From Solirubrum puertoriconensis (lineage in GTDB: Bacteria; Bacteroidota; Bacteroidia; Cytophagales; Hymenobacteraceae), in contig NZ_LNAL01000006.1 of assembly GCF_001483135.1 (NCBI RefSeq), forward strand, positions 434,003-498,002: a stretch of 64,000 bases of DNA, in the 5' to 3' direction. The notes beneath the pieces were generated by a model that was not told the DNA's origin, did not search any database, and saw nothing but the letters and a program-made list of their open reading frames with translations. Position 1 is the first letter of the stretch. Each line of letters starts with the position of its first letter. The position numbers and the translations under genes were made by a program. Of the stretch, positions 7,809-16,671 are shown one piece after another.

Positions 7809-9983
7809 ATGGAAGGACTTATACCCCGTTTGTTCGCGTTGGCCGTGAGTACGTTGTTGAGCGTGGTGCCTGCCTGGGCCCAGTCGTCGTTGCCGTGCGG
7901 TACGCCTCCGCCAACGGCGGCCGAGCAAACCCGCTTGCTTCAACTGTCATTAAGCCCCGCAGTAGCTCGGCCAACTGGTGCAGTCGCCAACTTGCCGGTG
8001 CGGCTCAACATTATTCGCCGCTCCGATGGTAGCAGTGGTGCCGATGCCACAACGCTTTTGCGGGCTCTAGCTGAAACGAATCTTCGCTTCCGCAACGCCA
8101 ACGTGCAGTTCTATGCGTGTGGCCAGGTACGCTACATCAACAGCGACCAGTACTACGATTTCGATTACGGCACCGACGACGGCCCTTTAGCGGCTGCCTA
8201 CGACGAAAGCGGCGTCATCAATATTTACTGTACCAAGAACATAAGCATCGGTGGTTTTGGTGGGGCCGGGGGCTACGCTATTGAGCGGCGCGTACTACTT
8301 GCCAACAATGCAATTGGCGACCATAACCTCGTGCAGCACGAATTGGGGCACGTGCTGGGTTTACCGCACACCTTCTTCAATAGCAACCACCCCGATATTG
8401 CCCAGCGCGAGCTGGTAGCCCGCATCAACTGCCGCACCACCGGCGACATGGTGTGCGATACCCCCGCTGATCCCTATGAGCGCAGCGGCGCTACCCAGCA
8501 CGAGTGCAGCTACACCGGTACTATCACCGATGTCAACGGTGCGGTGTTTGCGCCGGCTATGCGCAACAGTATGGCGTATTGGGGTTGCGGCAATGCATTT
8601 ACCCCCGGGCAATTGGCCCGAATGGATGCTTACCGCACGGCTTATCTAAATAACCTAAGCTGTAGTAACGAGCGGGTAAAGTCGCCCACTGGGCTGAATG
8701 CCAACAGCCTCGGTAGGAGCGGAGTAAAGCTCGACTGGAACGACCAAGCCGATAACGAGGTGGGCTACTTCATCGAACGAAGCTTATCAATGAACGGCGA
8801 CTACGTTACTATTGGCGCTACGGGCCCTGCAGGCGTTACGTTCGTCGATCCGGCCCCGCCCGCCCAGCAAATGGTGTATTACCGCGTAAAGGCCATCAAT
8901 TCCGTTGATGATTACAGCAACCGGGCCTCGGTAGCGGTTGATTTAACGTATTGCCGCCCCGAGTACGCCAATGGCAACTGCTTACCTGATTTGCCAGTGT
9001 ACCTCTCGGGGTTTCAGGTGAACGAAGGCGCAAATGTGCTGCTCTCGCGGCCCTCAGTAGCCGGTTGTGGCAGTTACTTGGATTTTACATCCGGGCAAGA
9101 CTTTATTTTGGTTGGCGGGCGTACCTACGAGCTGCTGCTGAAGCTATTTATTACCTCCAGTAACGAGTTCTACGCGCAGTATACCGCCGTATGGATCGAC
9201 CTTAACCGCGACGGGGACTTTACGGATGCTGGCGAGCAGGTTTTCAAGGGCACCAGCAGCGGACAACAGCAACAAGCCAGCTTTGTGTTGCCCGAAAAAG
9301 TGGTGCCAGGCACTAGCCGGATGCGGGTGCGTACCCGCTACGTAAGCGGCGGCCCGCTCGACGACCCCTGCGAGTGGGCCGCTTACGGCGCCACCGAAGA
9401 TTACGCCGTGCAACTGCGCGACCCCGAGCGGCCGCTGCCCGTGGAGCTGATTGCCTTTGATGCTCGTTCGCAGGCCGGCGGCGTAGTACGTACCGAATGG
9501 CGCACTGCCTCCGAAAAGCAGAACAACCGTTTTGAAGTGGAGCGGGCCCTCGATGGGCGCACCTTCGAGCGCATTGGCACCGTGGCTGGGCGGGGCACCA
9601 CCAGCGGCCCCACTAACTACGGTTTCACCGATGCTAACGCCGCCCAACTACCTAGGCCGCTGTACTACCGCCTGCGCCAAGTCGATGACGACGGCACCAG
9701 CAGCCTTAGCCAGGTACGCGTTGTTGCCGGACCTAGTAGCTTGGCCGTGGGTTTGTTCCCAACCTTTACACAAGGTTCTGTAACGCTCGATTTGCGCGGT
9801 ATGCCTGCGGTGCCATGTACCGCTCAAGTGGTCGATTTATCGGGCCGGGCTATTGCGGAGTGGCAGCTTACCGGCGGCACAGCCCACAGCCTATCGGTGC
9901 AGCAGCTGCGTCAAGGTACATACATGGTGCGGCTTAACGCCAAAGGCTTTACGTTGCCTTTGCTACGCCTCATGAAATGGTAG
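7809..9983 (+). CDS. secreted M43-type zinc metalloprotease with GEVED and type IX sorting domains
   Basis: 724 residues. The chosen ATG opens a signal peptide (LFALAVSTLLSVVPAWAQ, cut after AQ); an upstream in-frame ATG at 7725 would hide it. The catalytic domain has the zinc site HELGHVLGLPH near residue 177 and a Met-turn NSMAYWGC about 80 residues later, with several Cys as in pappalysin-like M43 enzymes. Next comes a fibronectin type III-like domain (KLDWNDQADNEVGYFIERS), then a GEVED domain (AVWIDLNRDGDFTDAGE, TEDYAV), then a second Fn3-like stretch. The last 75 residues look like a type A type IX sorting domain (LFPTFTQGSVTL ... GTYMVRLNAKG). It is probably secreted across the outer membrane and may digest external protein. 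Confidence 0.9.
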   Translation: MEGLIPRLFALAVSTLLSVVPAWAQSSLPCGTPPPTAAEQTRLLQLSLSPAVARPTGAVANLPVRLNIIRRSDGSSGADATTLLRALAETNLRFRNANVQFYACGQVRYINSDQYYDFDYGTDDGPLAAAYDESGVINIYCTKNISIGGFGGAGGYAIERRVLLANNAIGDHNLVQHELGHVLGLPHTFFNSNHPDIAQRELVARINCRTTGDMVCDTPADPYERSGATQHECSYTGTITDVNGAVFAPAMRNSMAYWGCGNAFTPGQLARMDAYRTAYLNNLSCSNERVKSPTGLNANSLGRSGVKLDWNDQADNEVGYFIERSLSMNGDYVTIGATGPAGVTFVDPAPPAQQMVYYRVKAINSVDDYSNRASVAVDLTYCRPEYANGNCLPDLPVYLSGFQVNEGANVLLSRPSVAGCGSYLDFTSGQDFILVGGRTYELLLKLFITSSNEFYAQYTAVWIDLNRDGDFTDAGEQVFKGTSSGQQQQASFVLPEKVVPGTSRMRVRTRYVSGGPLDDPCEWAAYGATEDYAVQLRDPERPLPVELIAFDARSQAGGVVRTEWRTASEKQNNRFEVERALDGRTFERIGTVAGRGTTSGPTNYGFTDANAAQLPRPLYYRLRQVDDDGTSSLSQVRVVAGPSSLAVGLFPTFTQGSVTLDLRGMPAVPCTAQVVDLSGRAIAEWQLTGGTAHSLSVQQLRQGTYMVRLNAKGFTLPLLRLMKW

Positions 9984-10014
9984 GGCAAATAACCACTTAG
10001 GGTTTACCACAAGG

Positions 10015-10052
10015 CAAGGCCCCGTTCAGGTTTTTTGCTGAACGGGGCCTTG
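10015..10052. terminator. bidirectional hairpin between convergent genes
   Basis: A 15-bp perfect stem starting CAAGGCCCCGTTCAG encloses the loop GTTTTTTG. It separates the protease gene from the convergent helicase gene. No long T run follows on either strand, so termination is inferred from position and stem strength. Confidence 0.7.
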
Positions 10053-10067
10053 CGCTATTTTACAGTT

Positions 10068-11510
10068 CTACTTACGGCGCTGCTGTCGGTTTTTTGCGGC
10101 GGCTGCCTTGCTGGCTTTCGCGGTAGGGGAGGAGGCTCGTCCCTTCGAGGGGTTTATCTTACTTCCTTTTTTGCTGCGTTGCGGGCCATCGTAGGTTTTG
10201 CCGGTGCGTTTGTCGATGGTTACGCCTGTCTTCAGCCATTCTTGCTTTTCGTGGAAGGCGCCTTTGTAGTTCGGGTCAGCTTTGCGGCGTAGGGTGTCAA
10301 GCTCGCGTGCCATGCGTTGAGCCTCCTCGAAGGGTGTTTCGCTAACCTGCACCTCCGCCGGAATGGGCTCCTGCGGAATTTGCTGCTTCATCAGTTCCTC
10401 AATGCGCTGCACGTGCGGCATTTCGGCCGGTGTGGCAAACGTAATGGCCGCTCCCGTGCGCTCGGCCCGGCCCGTGCGCCCAATGCGGTGCACGTAGTCG
10501 TCGTACACCACCGGCACATCAAAGTTGATAACATGGCTTACCTCCGGAATGTCGATACCGCGAGCCGCCACATCGGTAGCTACCAAAAATCGCACACCGC
10601 CTTCTCGGAAAGCATCCATCGAGTTCAGGCGCGTATTCTGCCCTTTATTGCCGTGTATCACTCGCGATTCGCCCTCAACCTTGCGGTTCAAAAAGCTGAA
10701 GACGTTGTCGGCGGTTTCCTTGGAGCGAGCAAAAATGATGACGCGGTTGAATACCTCGGCGTCGGCCACTAGGTGTTCCAGCAAGTGAATCTTGGTGAGG
10801 AAGTTGGGCACCTGATACAGCGTTTGCTGCACCGTGGAGGCAGGCGCAGCCGGAGGCGTCACCTCAATCTTCACTGGAAATTCCAGAAACTCGGCACTTA
10901 GCTCTTCTACTTTGGGCGGCATGGTAGCCGAGAAAAGCATGTTCTGGCGCTTGCGCGGGATAATTTCAAGCAACCGACGGATTTGTGGCATGAAGCCCAT
11001 GTCCATCATCTTGTCGGCCTCGTCGAGCACCAAGGTTTTCAGCTCTTTCAGCACCAAGTCGCCTTTGGAGTACAGCTCCATCAAGCGGCCCGGGGTTGCA
11101 AGCAAAATATCAACCCCCTGCCTAACCGCCTCCGCATGCGGCTTAACGCCTACGCCACCGTACACGGCTACAATGCGCAAATCAGTATAGGTAGCTAGCT
11201 TACGCAAGTGCGTTTCGAGTTGCAGCACCAGCTCGCGCGTGGGGGCCAGCACCAGCGCCCTCGGGTGGGTGCCTTGGGCATACTTTACTTTCATCAGCAG
11301 TGGCAGGCCAAACGCAGCGGTTTTGCCAGTGCCGGTTTGGGCTACACCTAGCAGGTCGTGGCCGGCGAGCAGCAGCGGAATGGCTTGTTGCTGCACGGGC
11401 GTGGGGCGCTCAAATCCAGCTTCGGCAACGGCCATGAGCAGCTGCTTGTTGAGTTTGAAATCATCAAACGACAGAGGGGCGGCGGCTTGTTCGAGAGTAG
11501 GTTCGGTCAT
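10068..11510 (-). CDS. DEAD-box RNA helicase, RhlE type
   Basis: ATP-dependent RNA helicase for ribosome assembly or RNA decay and cold adaptation. All core motifs are seen: F at the Q-motif with PTPVQQQAIP, motif I AQTGTGKT (residues 57-64), Ia PTREL, Ib TPGR, II DEAD, III SAT, IV IIFAR, V ATDVAARGIDIP and VI HRIGRTGR. A C-terminal tail of about 90 residues is Lys/Arg/Ser/Ala-rich and ends RQQRRK, typical of an RNA-binding extension. The ATG lies about 24 nt after a TACCTTTG box on the minus strand. A second DEAD-box helicase sits near 58 kb, so the genome carries at least two. The gene is not in an operon with its neighbours. Confidence 0.95.
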   Translation of the reverse strand: MTEPTLEQAAAPLSFDDFKLNKQLLMAVAEAGFERPTPVQQQAIPLLLAGHDLLGVAQTGTGKTAAFGLPLLMKVKYAQGTHPRALVLAPTRELVLQLETHLRKLATYTDLRIVAVYGGVGVKPHAEAVRQGVDILLATPGRLMELYSKGDLVLKELKTLVLDEADKMMDMGFMPQIRRLLEIIPRKRQNMLFSATMPPKVEELSAEFLEFPVKIEVTPPAAPASTVQQTLYQVPNFLTKIHLLEHLVADAEVFNRVIIFARSKETADNVFSFLNRKVEGESRVIHGNKGQNTRLNSMDAFREGGVRFLVATDVAARGIDIPEVSHVINFDVPVVYDDYVHRIGRTGRAERTGAAITFATPAEMPHVQRIEELMKQQIPQEPIPAEVQVSETPFEEAQRMARELDTLRRKADPNYKGAFHEKQEWLKTGVTIDKRTGKTYDGPQRSKKGSKINPSKGRASSPTAKASKAAAAKNRQQRRK

Positions 11511-11533
11511 GACGTTGCTGCAATTGGCAGGAG

Positions 11534-11541
11534 CAAAGGTA
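11534..11541 (-). promoter_or_regulatory. -7 box TACCTTTG for the helicase gene
   Basis: Read on the minus strand, TACCTTTG ends 23 nt before the helicase ATG and predicts a leader of about 16 nt. Confidence 0.6.
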
Positions 11542-11637
11542 CGCCGAAGTAGCGGGAGGCTCAGGTAAATAGCTGTTGAGAGGCGTATACGCAGAAAAAA
11601 AGTTGAGCCAACGCTTGCCTAGAACACCCTCGTGCTC

Positions 11638-11645
11638 TACTTTTG
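11638..11645 (+). promoter_or_regulatory. -7 box TACTTTTG for tRNA-His
   Basis: TACTTTTG fits TAnnTTTG. A TTG about 22 nt upstream (11613) can serve as the -33 element. The tRNA begins 16 nt after the box. Confidence 0.6.
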
Positions 11646-11661
11646 CCATCCAAACAAACAC

Positions 11662-11739
<78 letters not shown>

Positions 11740-11743
11740 ATAG

Positions 11744-11775
11744 GTCCCCGGAACTTAAGCTCCGGGGACTTTTTT
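11744..11775 (+). terminator. rho-independent terminator of tRNA-His
   Basis: GTCCCCGGA pairs perfectly with TCCGGGGAC around an 8-nt loop, followed by six T. Confidence 0.9.
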
Positions 11776-11837
11776 ATTGCCTTTGCGGTTTTACTCCGCA
11801 ACTTCACATCAATATCAACTCCAGAATTTAACTGCGT

Positions 11838-12761
11838 ATGAGCCTGGTCGTAATCGGCACGGTAGCTTTCGACGCTATCGAAACGCCCTTTGGCAAAACC
11901 GACAAAATCGTGGGTGGCGCTGCCACGTTTGCCTCACTGGCTGCTTCCTACTCTGTCAAGCCCGTTAAGATCGTTTCGGTAGTGGGCGACGACTTCCAGC
12001 AAAGCGACATTGCCATGCTGCAGCAGCACGGTGTTGATACCGAAGGCTTGCAGGTTAAGCAGGGTGAAAAGTCGTTTTTCTGGGCTGGTAAATACGCCAA
12101 CGACCTGAATTCGCGCGATACCCTCGCTACCGAGCTGAACGTGCTGGCTACGTTCGACCCCATCATTCCCGACTCCTACCAGGATTGCAAGTACCTGATG
12201 CTGGGCAACCTTACGCCCCAAATTCAGCGCCTCGTAATCCAGCGCCTCGTAAACCGTCCCAAGCTCATCGTGATGGACACAATGAACTTCTGGATGGATA
12301 CGGCTATGGACGACCTGCTCGAAACCATTCAGATGGTTGACGTGCTGAGCATCAACGACGAAGAAGCCCGCCAGCTGTCGGGTGAGTACTCGCTCGTGAA
12401 GGCTGCCCGCAAAATCCTAGCCCTAGGTCCGAAGTTCCTGATCATCAAAAAGGGCGAGCACGGCGCGCTCCTGTTCCACAAAAAGCAGGTGTTCTTCTGC
12501 CCCGCGCTGCCGCTCGAAGAAGTATTTGACCCAACCGGCGCCGGCGACACCTTCGCGGGTGGCTTTATCGGTCACGTCGCCGCTACCGACGACTGCTCGT
12601 TCGAAAACCTAAAGCGCGCCGTTATTCACGGTTCGGCTATGGCTTCGTTCTGCGTGGAGAAGTTTGGCACCGAGCGCCTGCTGAATCTTACGAACGAGGA
12701 AATTCAGGAACGCGAAAAGCAGTTCTCTGACTTGGTTCGCGTAGAAGAAGTGCTGGCTTAA
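11838..12761 (+). CDS. PfkB-family carbohydrate/nucleoside kinase
   Basis: 307 residues with the ribokinase fold. The N-terminal beta strand VVIGTVAFDAIETPFG is followed by the glycine pair motif GGAATFASLAAS. The C-terminal PfkB signature DPTGAGDTFAGGF near residue 235 contains the catalytic Asp and anion hole. Family members phosphorylate ribose, adenosine, fructose phosphates or similar; the substrate cannot be fixed from motifs alone. Family members in Bacteroidota are often annotated as sugar or adenosine kinase. It is monocistronic, about 100 bp after tRNA-His, and precedes a small Asn/Gln-rich protein gene. Confidence 0.9.
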   Translation: MSLVVIGTVAFDAIETPFGKTDKIVGGAATFASLAASYSVKPVKIVSVVGDDFQQSDIAMLQQHGVDTEGLQVKQGEKSFFWAGKYANDLNSRDTLATELNVLATFDPIIPDSYQDCKYLMLGNLTPQIQRLVIQRLVNRPKLIVMDTMNFWMDTAMDDLLETIQMVDVLSINDEEARQLSGEYSLVKAARKILALGPKFLIIKKGEHGALLFHKKQVFFCPALPLEEVFDPTGAGDTFAGGFIGHVAATDDCSFENLKRAVIHGSAMASFCVEKFGTERLLNLTNEEIQEREKQFSDLVRVEEVLA

Positions 12762-12790
12762 CACAACCTTGCGGCCGGGCCTAGGGTAAA

Positions 12791-12812
12791 AGAAGGTATC
12801 CGTTTACCTTCT
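12791..12812. other. 8-bp perfect hairpin between the PfkB kinase and the Asn/Gln-rich protein gene
   Basis: AGAAGGTA pairs with TACCTTCT around a 6-nt loop. There is no T run, so it may be a weak transcript end or an mRNA leader structure of the following gene. Confidence 0.4.
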
Positions 12813-12827
12813 AAACGACCCAACGCC

Positions 12828-13136
12828 ATGTCTCAGAGCAAGAGCAAGCATAACCATAACAAGAATCAGTCTCCGATGGGCCCTAACGCTATGCAGCAAA
12901 ATCAGCTGCCTACCGATCCGGAGTCGCATAAGATCAAGGGCGATGGCAACACCACCCAAAATCAACAGCAGAACTACATCACCGAGACGGGTAACCAGAT
13001 CAAGAACAACACGCCCGGCGGCAATGCTTATGAGCAGCGCCACGGCAATACCAACAAGCCACGCAACAACCCGCAAGGCAACTGGCCCATGTCGGTAGAC
13101 AAAAGCCAGAAAGGCCCGGGTCGTAAAGCCGACTAG
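12828..13136 (+). CDS. small Asn/Gln/Lys-rich disordered protein
   Basis: 102 residues with almost no hydrophobic amino acids: runs such as SKSKHNHNKNQ, QNQQQNYITETGNQ and NNTPGGNAYEQRHGNTNKP. No signal peptide, membrane segment or known domain. The frame is supported by a clean ATG, GC-rich third positions and a strong terminator 15 bp after the stop. Such hydrophilic proteins can act in desiccation or osmotic stress, which would suit this kind of surface-living organism, but that is inference. Confidence 0.75.
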   Translation: MSQSKSKHNHNKNQSPMGPNAMQQNQLPTDPESHKIKGDGNTTQNQQQNYITETGNQIKNNTPGGNAYEQRHGNTNKPRNNPQGNWPMSVDKSQKGPGRKAD

Positions 13137-13151
13137 GTAGCTTTAGCCCAA

Positions 13152-13189
13152 AAGAAAAGCCCCGCCAGTAACATGGCGGGGCTTTTCTT
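13152..13189. terminator. rho-independent terminator, bidirectional
   Basis: A 16-bp perfect stem (AAGAAAAGCCCCGCCA and its complement) with loop GTAACA. The A/T ends supply a T-rich tail in both directions and serve the convergent gene as well. Confidence 0.9.
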
Positions 13190-13234
13190 ATGTAGTGGTG
13201 GTTGCTTGTAGCTGATGATTGTTTAGAAGCAAGC

Positions 13235-14065
13235 TTAGTTCACAAGCTTAAGGCGCATTACGCGAGTATCCACATCGCCATTGTGGATAAAGTCCTGCTC
13301 AAAGAGGATGCTGTGGTTGTCGAGCCACTTGGGCTGGCTCACACCCCATTCGGTTTGCCGCTCCCAAAGCAGGCGTGGGCGGCCGCTTGTCATGCTCCAG
13401 ACCTGCAAGCCGCTAGGTTCGTAGCGAGCCAGCACGTCGGAGGAGCCGCACACAAAATGTTGCCCATCAGGAGCTACAGAAGGTGGGCTCCAGACAACCG
13501 TTTGCCGGCCGGACTGCTGATCAATCAGCAGGTAATATCCTCCTTCGTAAAGCCGTACGGCCACCAACCACTGACTGATGCTGGGTAGCGTAGCCACGTA
13601 CTCGTATACCACGCTGGTTTCGTAGTTTTCGGAGGGGTTGCTTACCAGGCGAACGTCTTTGCCGTTGCGGCAGCGCAGGGTTAATACCCGACCTAGGCGC
13701 TTCACATCAGCGCCTGCTTTGCGTAAGCGCCGTCGTTCTTCGGCCTCGGGGTCAAACTCGTCGCCCTCGGCCGCAGAGTTGCTTGCCAGCCAAGGCTGTA
13801 CGGGTAGGCGCTCGTATACCTCGCGTGTGCCGGGGTATAGCCGCAGTACCCTTGCGCCAAGCATCAGCGTATCCAAATGCCCGAAGCGGTATACCGGTGC
13901 CGGAATTGGGCGCTTGACGGTGCCAGCCGAGCCCGGCGCAGGCGACGGAAAGGGCGATGAACCCATGGAACCCGGCTTAGCACGCTCCGCCGGCTGCATG
14001 CGCAGCGTACAGGAGGTCAGCAGGCTCAGGCCTAGCAAGGCCGGCAGCGGACGAAGCGAGTACAT
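13235..14065 (-). CDS. lipoprotein with C-terminal beta-propeller-like segment
   Basis: 276 residues. The chosen ATG gives a classic lipoprotein signal (PALLGLSLLTSC) with Cys near residue 19; a longer frame from 14113 would bury it. A Ser/Pro/Gly-rich linker follows (GSSPFPSPAPGSAG). Several motifs in the second half (WSPPSVAPDGQHFVCG, LQVWSMTSGRPRLLW, WLDNHSILFEQ) look like TolB/WD40-like propeller blades, though fewer than a full propeller. It lies 26 bp after the M61 peptidase stop and is likely co-transcribed. Function unknown. Confidence 0.8.
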   Translation of the reverse strand: MYSLRPLPALLGLSLLTSCTLRMQPAERAKPGSMGSSPFPSPAPGSAGTVKRPIPAPVYRFGHLDTLMLGARVLRLYPGTREVYERLPVQPWLASNSAAEGDEFDPEAEERRRLRKAGADVKRLGRVLTLRCRNGKDVRLVSNPSENYETSVVYEYVATLPSISQWLVAVRLYEGGYYLLIDQQSGRQTVVWSPPSVAPDGQHFVCGSSDVLARYEPSGLQVWSMTSGRPRLLWERQTEWGVSQPKWLDNHSILFEQDFIHNGDVDTRVMRLKLVN

Positions 14066-14091
14066 ACAGCGGATACGAAGTGGCGAAACAA

Positions 14092-15828
14092 CTAAAAAGC
14101 TTGGTTTAGCCACTGGCTGAAACTAGCTTGCTGGGCGGCGGTAGCCTCGGGCAGTTTAGCCACCGTGATGCGTGGCCAAAAAAGCCGCTCCGTGGTGGGC
14201 TCCAGCACAACGGTAGTGAGTCGATCTTGCCGAAACACGGTTAATTCATACCGAGCTTGGTTGCTGCTCAGCAAGCTCTGCAAGTTGCCACTTGCGCGGC
14301 GGCCGTTTACAGCTACTATCTGGTCGTCGACGGTTAGTCCTCGGCTGGCCGGCGAGTTAGGGTATATATCGGTTACTTCAGTACGGTCGTTCTTTTGTAC
14401 CGTCCTGAAACCAAAGCGACCCTCGGCAGCCGAGCCGTTCAGTTGTAGCATCAAGCAGCACCCAACAAAGCGTAGGGCTTCGTCGAGCGGCGTCTCGAGC
14501 TCGGCCGTGCCGTAAATGTGCTGCTCGAAGTACCAGCGCATGTCTTCGCCAACTACTTCGGTCACTATGTGTTGGTAATCTTCCTCGGTGTAGCCAATGC
14601 CGGTTTGGCCAAATTCCTGCCACAAGCGGCGCATTACATCGTCGAGGCTGCGTTGATGGTTGTGCAAGCGCCGGATGTGCAAATCGAGCAGCAAAGCCAC
14701 CAATGCCCCTTTGTGGTACACCGACACCTTGCGGTCCGGAATACCGGGCCTGTATCCATCAAGCCACAAATCCATCGAAGCATCGGCCACCGACAGGTTG
14801 TTGCGGCCGTGGTCGTCGTAGTGCTTGCGCAGCACCGTGTTTAGCTCGTCGAAGTATTGCCGAGCTGTGCGCACATTGGCGCGAGCCAGCAAATACTCGC
14901 CGTAGTAGGTAGTGATGCCTTCGGCCACAAAACACGTACGGAAATAATTCTCGCGGGTGTAATCGTAGGGCATCATCTCAGCAGGCCGAATGCTTTTGAT
15001 GTTCCACACGTGGAACAACTCGTGGCAGCTTACGCCCAAAAACTCCTTGTACAGCTCCTCGGTCATTAGCTGCTCGGCAGGACCTAGGGTAATTACCGTG
15101 GAGTTTAGGTGCTCTACCCCGTGGTAATGTTTGTAGGGCAGAATCTCGTTCAGGAAGTGGTAATCCGTAGCCGGGAACGAGCCAAACAACCGCAATTGCT
15201 CTTCGCTGAAGGCTTTGAAGTCGCGCACGATTACGTCCCAATCGGGCTTGGCCTCGTTGCCCTGCACCCACACATGGAAGGGAAGCCCACCAGCCTCGTA
15301 TTCGGCGTGTTGCAGGGTAGGGGAGGCAATCAGCGGCGAATCAACTAGCACATCAAACGAAGCCGCTGCAAGCACATTCGGCCCCACTTGCTTCATGCCG
15401 CAGGCAATCTGCCAGCCTTCGGGCAACGTTAGCATAAGCTGACACTCCTCCGTACGGCGACCTTCGGCGTACATGAAGCACTGGATGCCGTTTAGGTACA
15501 GCTGGGTTTCATCAAGCCACGAGCCTCCCGCATCCATTTGGTGGGCGTAGAAGTTGTACTGCACGCGCACAGTGCGGCCTGCGGCATCGGCCACCTGCCA
15601 ACGATCCTTCGTCAGCTTACGCAGCGGTAGCGGCTCGCTGGTGGCGGCATCAAAAGCCTCTACGCGCTGAATCTTTTGCCCGAAGTTCTGGATTTCGTAG
15701 CGCCCCGGTCGCCAAGCCGGCAATTGCAACTCAAGCGGTGCTACCTCGTTGGCAGGCACTGCAAGCTGCATTTGCACTTGTAGGTAGAAAGTGAGCGGGT
15801 TGGCAAACGAAACGTGGTACTGAATCAT
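14092..15828 (-). CDS. M61-family glycyl aminopeptidase-like metalloprotease with PDZ domain
   Basis: 578 residues. An N-terminal beta domain (residues 1-170) is followed by the thermolysin-like catalytic core with HELFHVWN near residue 266 and the downstream glutamate in AEGITTYYGE. A PDZ domain lies near residues 465-535 (FGFRTVQKND, DIYPNSPASRGLTVDDQIVAVNG). M61 enzymes remove N-terminal Gly or Ala. No signal peptide is apparent from the ATG, so this copy may be cytoplasmic. A TAGCTTTG box lies 28 nt upstream. The gene leads a two-gene unit with the lipoprotein. Confidence 0.94.
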   Translation of the reverse strand: MIQYHVSFANPLTFYLQVQMQLAVPANEVAPLELQLPAWRPGRYEIQNFGQKIQRVEAFDAATSEPLPLRKLTKDRWQVADAAGRTVRVQYNFYAHQMDAGGSWLDETQLYLNGIQCFMYAEGRRTEECQLMLTLPEGWQIACGMKQVGPNVLAAASFDVLVDSPLIASPTLQHAEYEAGGLPFHVWVQGNEAKPDWDVIVRDFKAFSEEQLRLFGSFPATDYHFLNEILPYKHYHGVEHLNSTVITLGPAEQLMTEELYKEFLGVSCHELFHVWNIKSIRPAEMMPYDYTRENYFRTCFVAEGITTYYGEYLLARANVRTARQYFDELNTVLRKHYDDHGRNNLSVADASMDLWLDGYRPGIPDRKVSVYHKGALVALLLDLHIRRLHNHQRSLDDVMRRLWQEFGQTGIGYTEEDYQHIVTEVVGEDMRWYFEQHIYGTAELETPLDEALRFVGCCLMLQLNGSAAEGRFGFRTVQKNDRTEVTDIYPNSPASRGLTVDDQIVAVNGRRASGNLQSLLSSNQARYELTVFRQDRLTTVVLEPTTERLFWPRITVAKLPEATAAQQASFSQWLNQAF

Positions 15829-15856
15829 GACGCAGGGGAGGCACCTAAGTGCATAG

Positions 15857-15864
15857 CAAAGCTA
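15857..15864 (-). promoter_or_regulatory. -7 box TAGCTTTG for the M61 gene
   Basis: Read on the minus strand, TAGCTTTG lies 28 nt before the ATG, predicting a leader of about 20 nt. Confidence 0.55.
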
Positions 15865-15960
15865 CGGCGGAAAAAGACAGCCTGCCCGGTATCAGGTGAT
15901 TGAAATAGAACTTTCTGGCAACGACTTAGATTATTGATTGCCTTTTTGAATATAACTGCC

Positions 15961-15968
15961 TACCTTTG
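15961..15968 (+). promoter_or_regulatory. -7 box TACCTTTG for rpmH-rnpA
   Basis: TACCTTTG ends 26 nt before the rpmH ATG. AT-rich sequence upstream holds TTG at 15938, about 20 nt before the box, a fitting -33 element. Confidence 0.65.
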
Positions 15969-15994
15969 CCGGCCTTACATAACCGTGCCCCGTC

Positions 15995-16153
15995 ATGAAA
16001 AGAACGTTTCAGCCTTCTCAGCGCAAGCGCCGTAACAAGCACGGCTTCCGTCTGCGCATGGAATCTGCTAACGGCCGCCGCGTACTCGCCGCTCGCCGTA
16101 AAAAAGGTCGTAAAAAGCTCACCGTTTCGGACGAGCACCGTCACAAGCGCTAA
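15995..16153 (+). CDS. rpmH: 50S ribosomal protein L34
   Basis: 52 residues beginning [19 protein letters not shown] and ending DEHRHKR, the standard L34 pattern of a short, very basic protein on the large subunit. The MKRTFQPS start and the GFRLRM segment are diagnostic. rnpA follows 60 bp downstream in the conserved rpmH-rnpA order, where the two are co-transcribed. Confidence 0.98.
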   Translation: MKRTFQPSQRKRRNKHGFRLRMESANGRRVLAARRKKGRKKLTVSDEHRHKR

Positions 16154-16213
16154 TAGCCCCGTCGCACGGCTGGTTGGCTAAACTCTAGCTTGCCTGCTGT
16201 GCCCCGAGTTTTC

Positions 16214-16642
16214 ATGCCGGGCGCGCGCGCTTACACGTTTTCGAAAGAAGAACACTTGTGCCGTAAAAAGCTCATTGATGAGCTTTTCGGCCGGGGTTCT
16301 TCTTTTGGTTTATACCCCTTGCGCATGGTGTGGCTGCCGCTGGCCGAGCCTACCACTGCGCCGCCCCAGGTGCTCATCAGCGTGTCGAAGCGCACCTTTA
16401 AGCGGGCCGTCGACCGCAATTACCTGAAGCGCCTGCTGCGCGAGGCTTACCGCCTCAACAAGCACTTGCTTACCGAAGCTGCCGGGGGCCACCGCGTGGG
16501 CCAACTGGCACTTATCTACACGGGTAAGGAAAAAAAGCCTTTCACCGTCGTGCAGAATAAATTAATTTCAGGACTGGAGCGTTTGTTACGCACCACCGAG
16601 GCTGGATCTGTGCCGAACAACGCAACTCCTCCGGCGGTATAA
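16214..16642 (+). CDS. rnpA: ribonuclease P protein component
   Basis: Protein subunit of RNase P, which helps the catalytic RNA remove 5' leaders of pre-tRNA. 142 residues from the ATG; in-frame TTG (16190) and GTG (16199) codons upstream are possible but less likely. Motifs: YTFSKEEHLCRKKLIDELF at the N-terminus and the RNR-type signature VSKRTFKRAVDRNYLKRLLREAYR near residue 60, where the usual RNRIKR appears as DRNYLKR. IYTGKEKKPF and a helical C-terminus follow. It lies behind rpmH and 29 bp ahead of ctpA. Confidence 0.96.
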   Translation: MPGARAYTFSKEEHLCRKKLIDELFGRGSSFGLYPLRMVWLPLAEPTTAPPQVLISVSKRTFKRAVDRNYLKRLLREAYRLNKHLLTEAAGGHRVGQLALIYTGKEKKPFTVVQNKLISGLERLLRTTEAGSVPNNATPPAV

Positions 16643-16671
16643 GTGTCTGTATTTTACAGCTGCTGCCTTCT

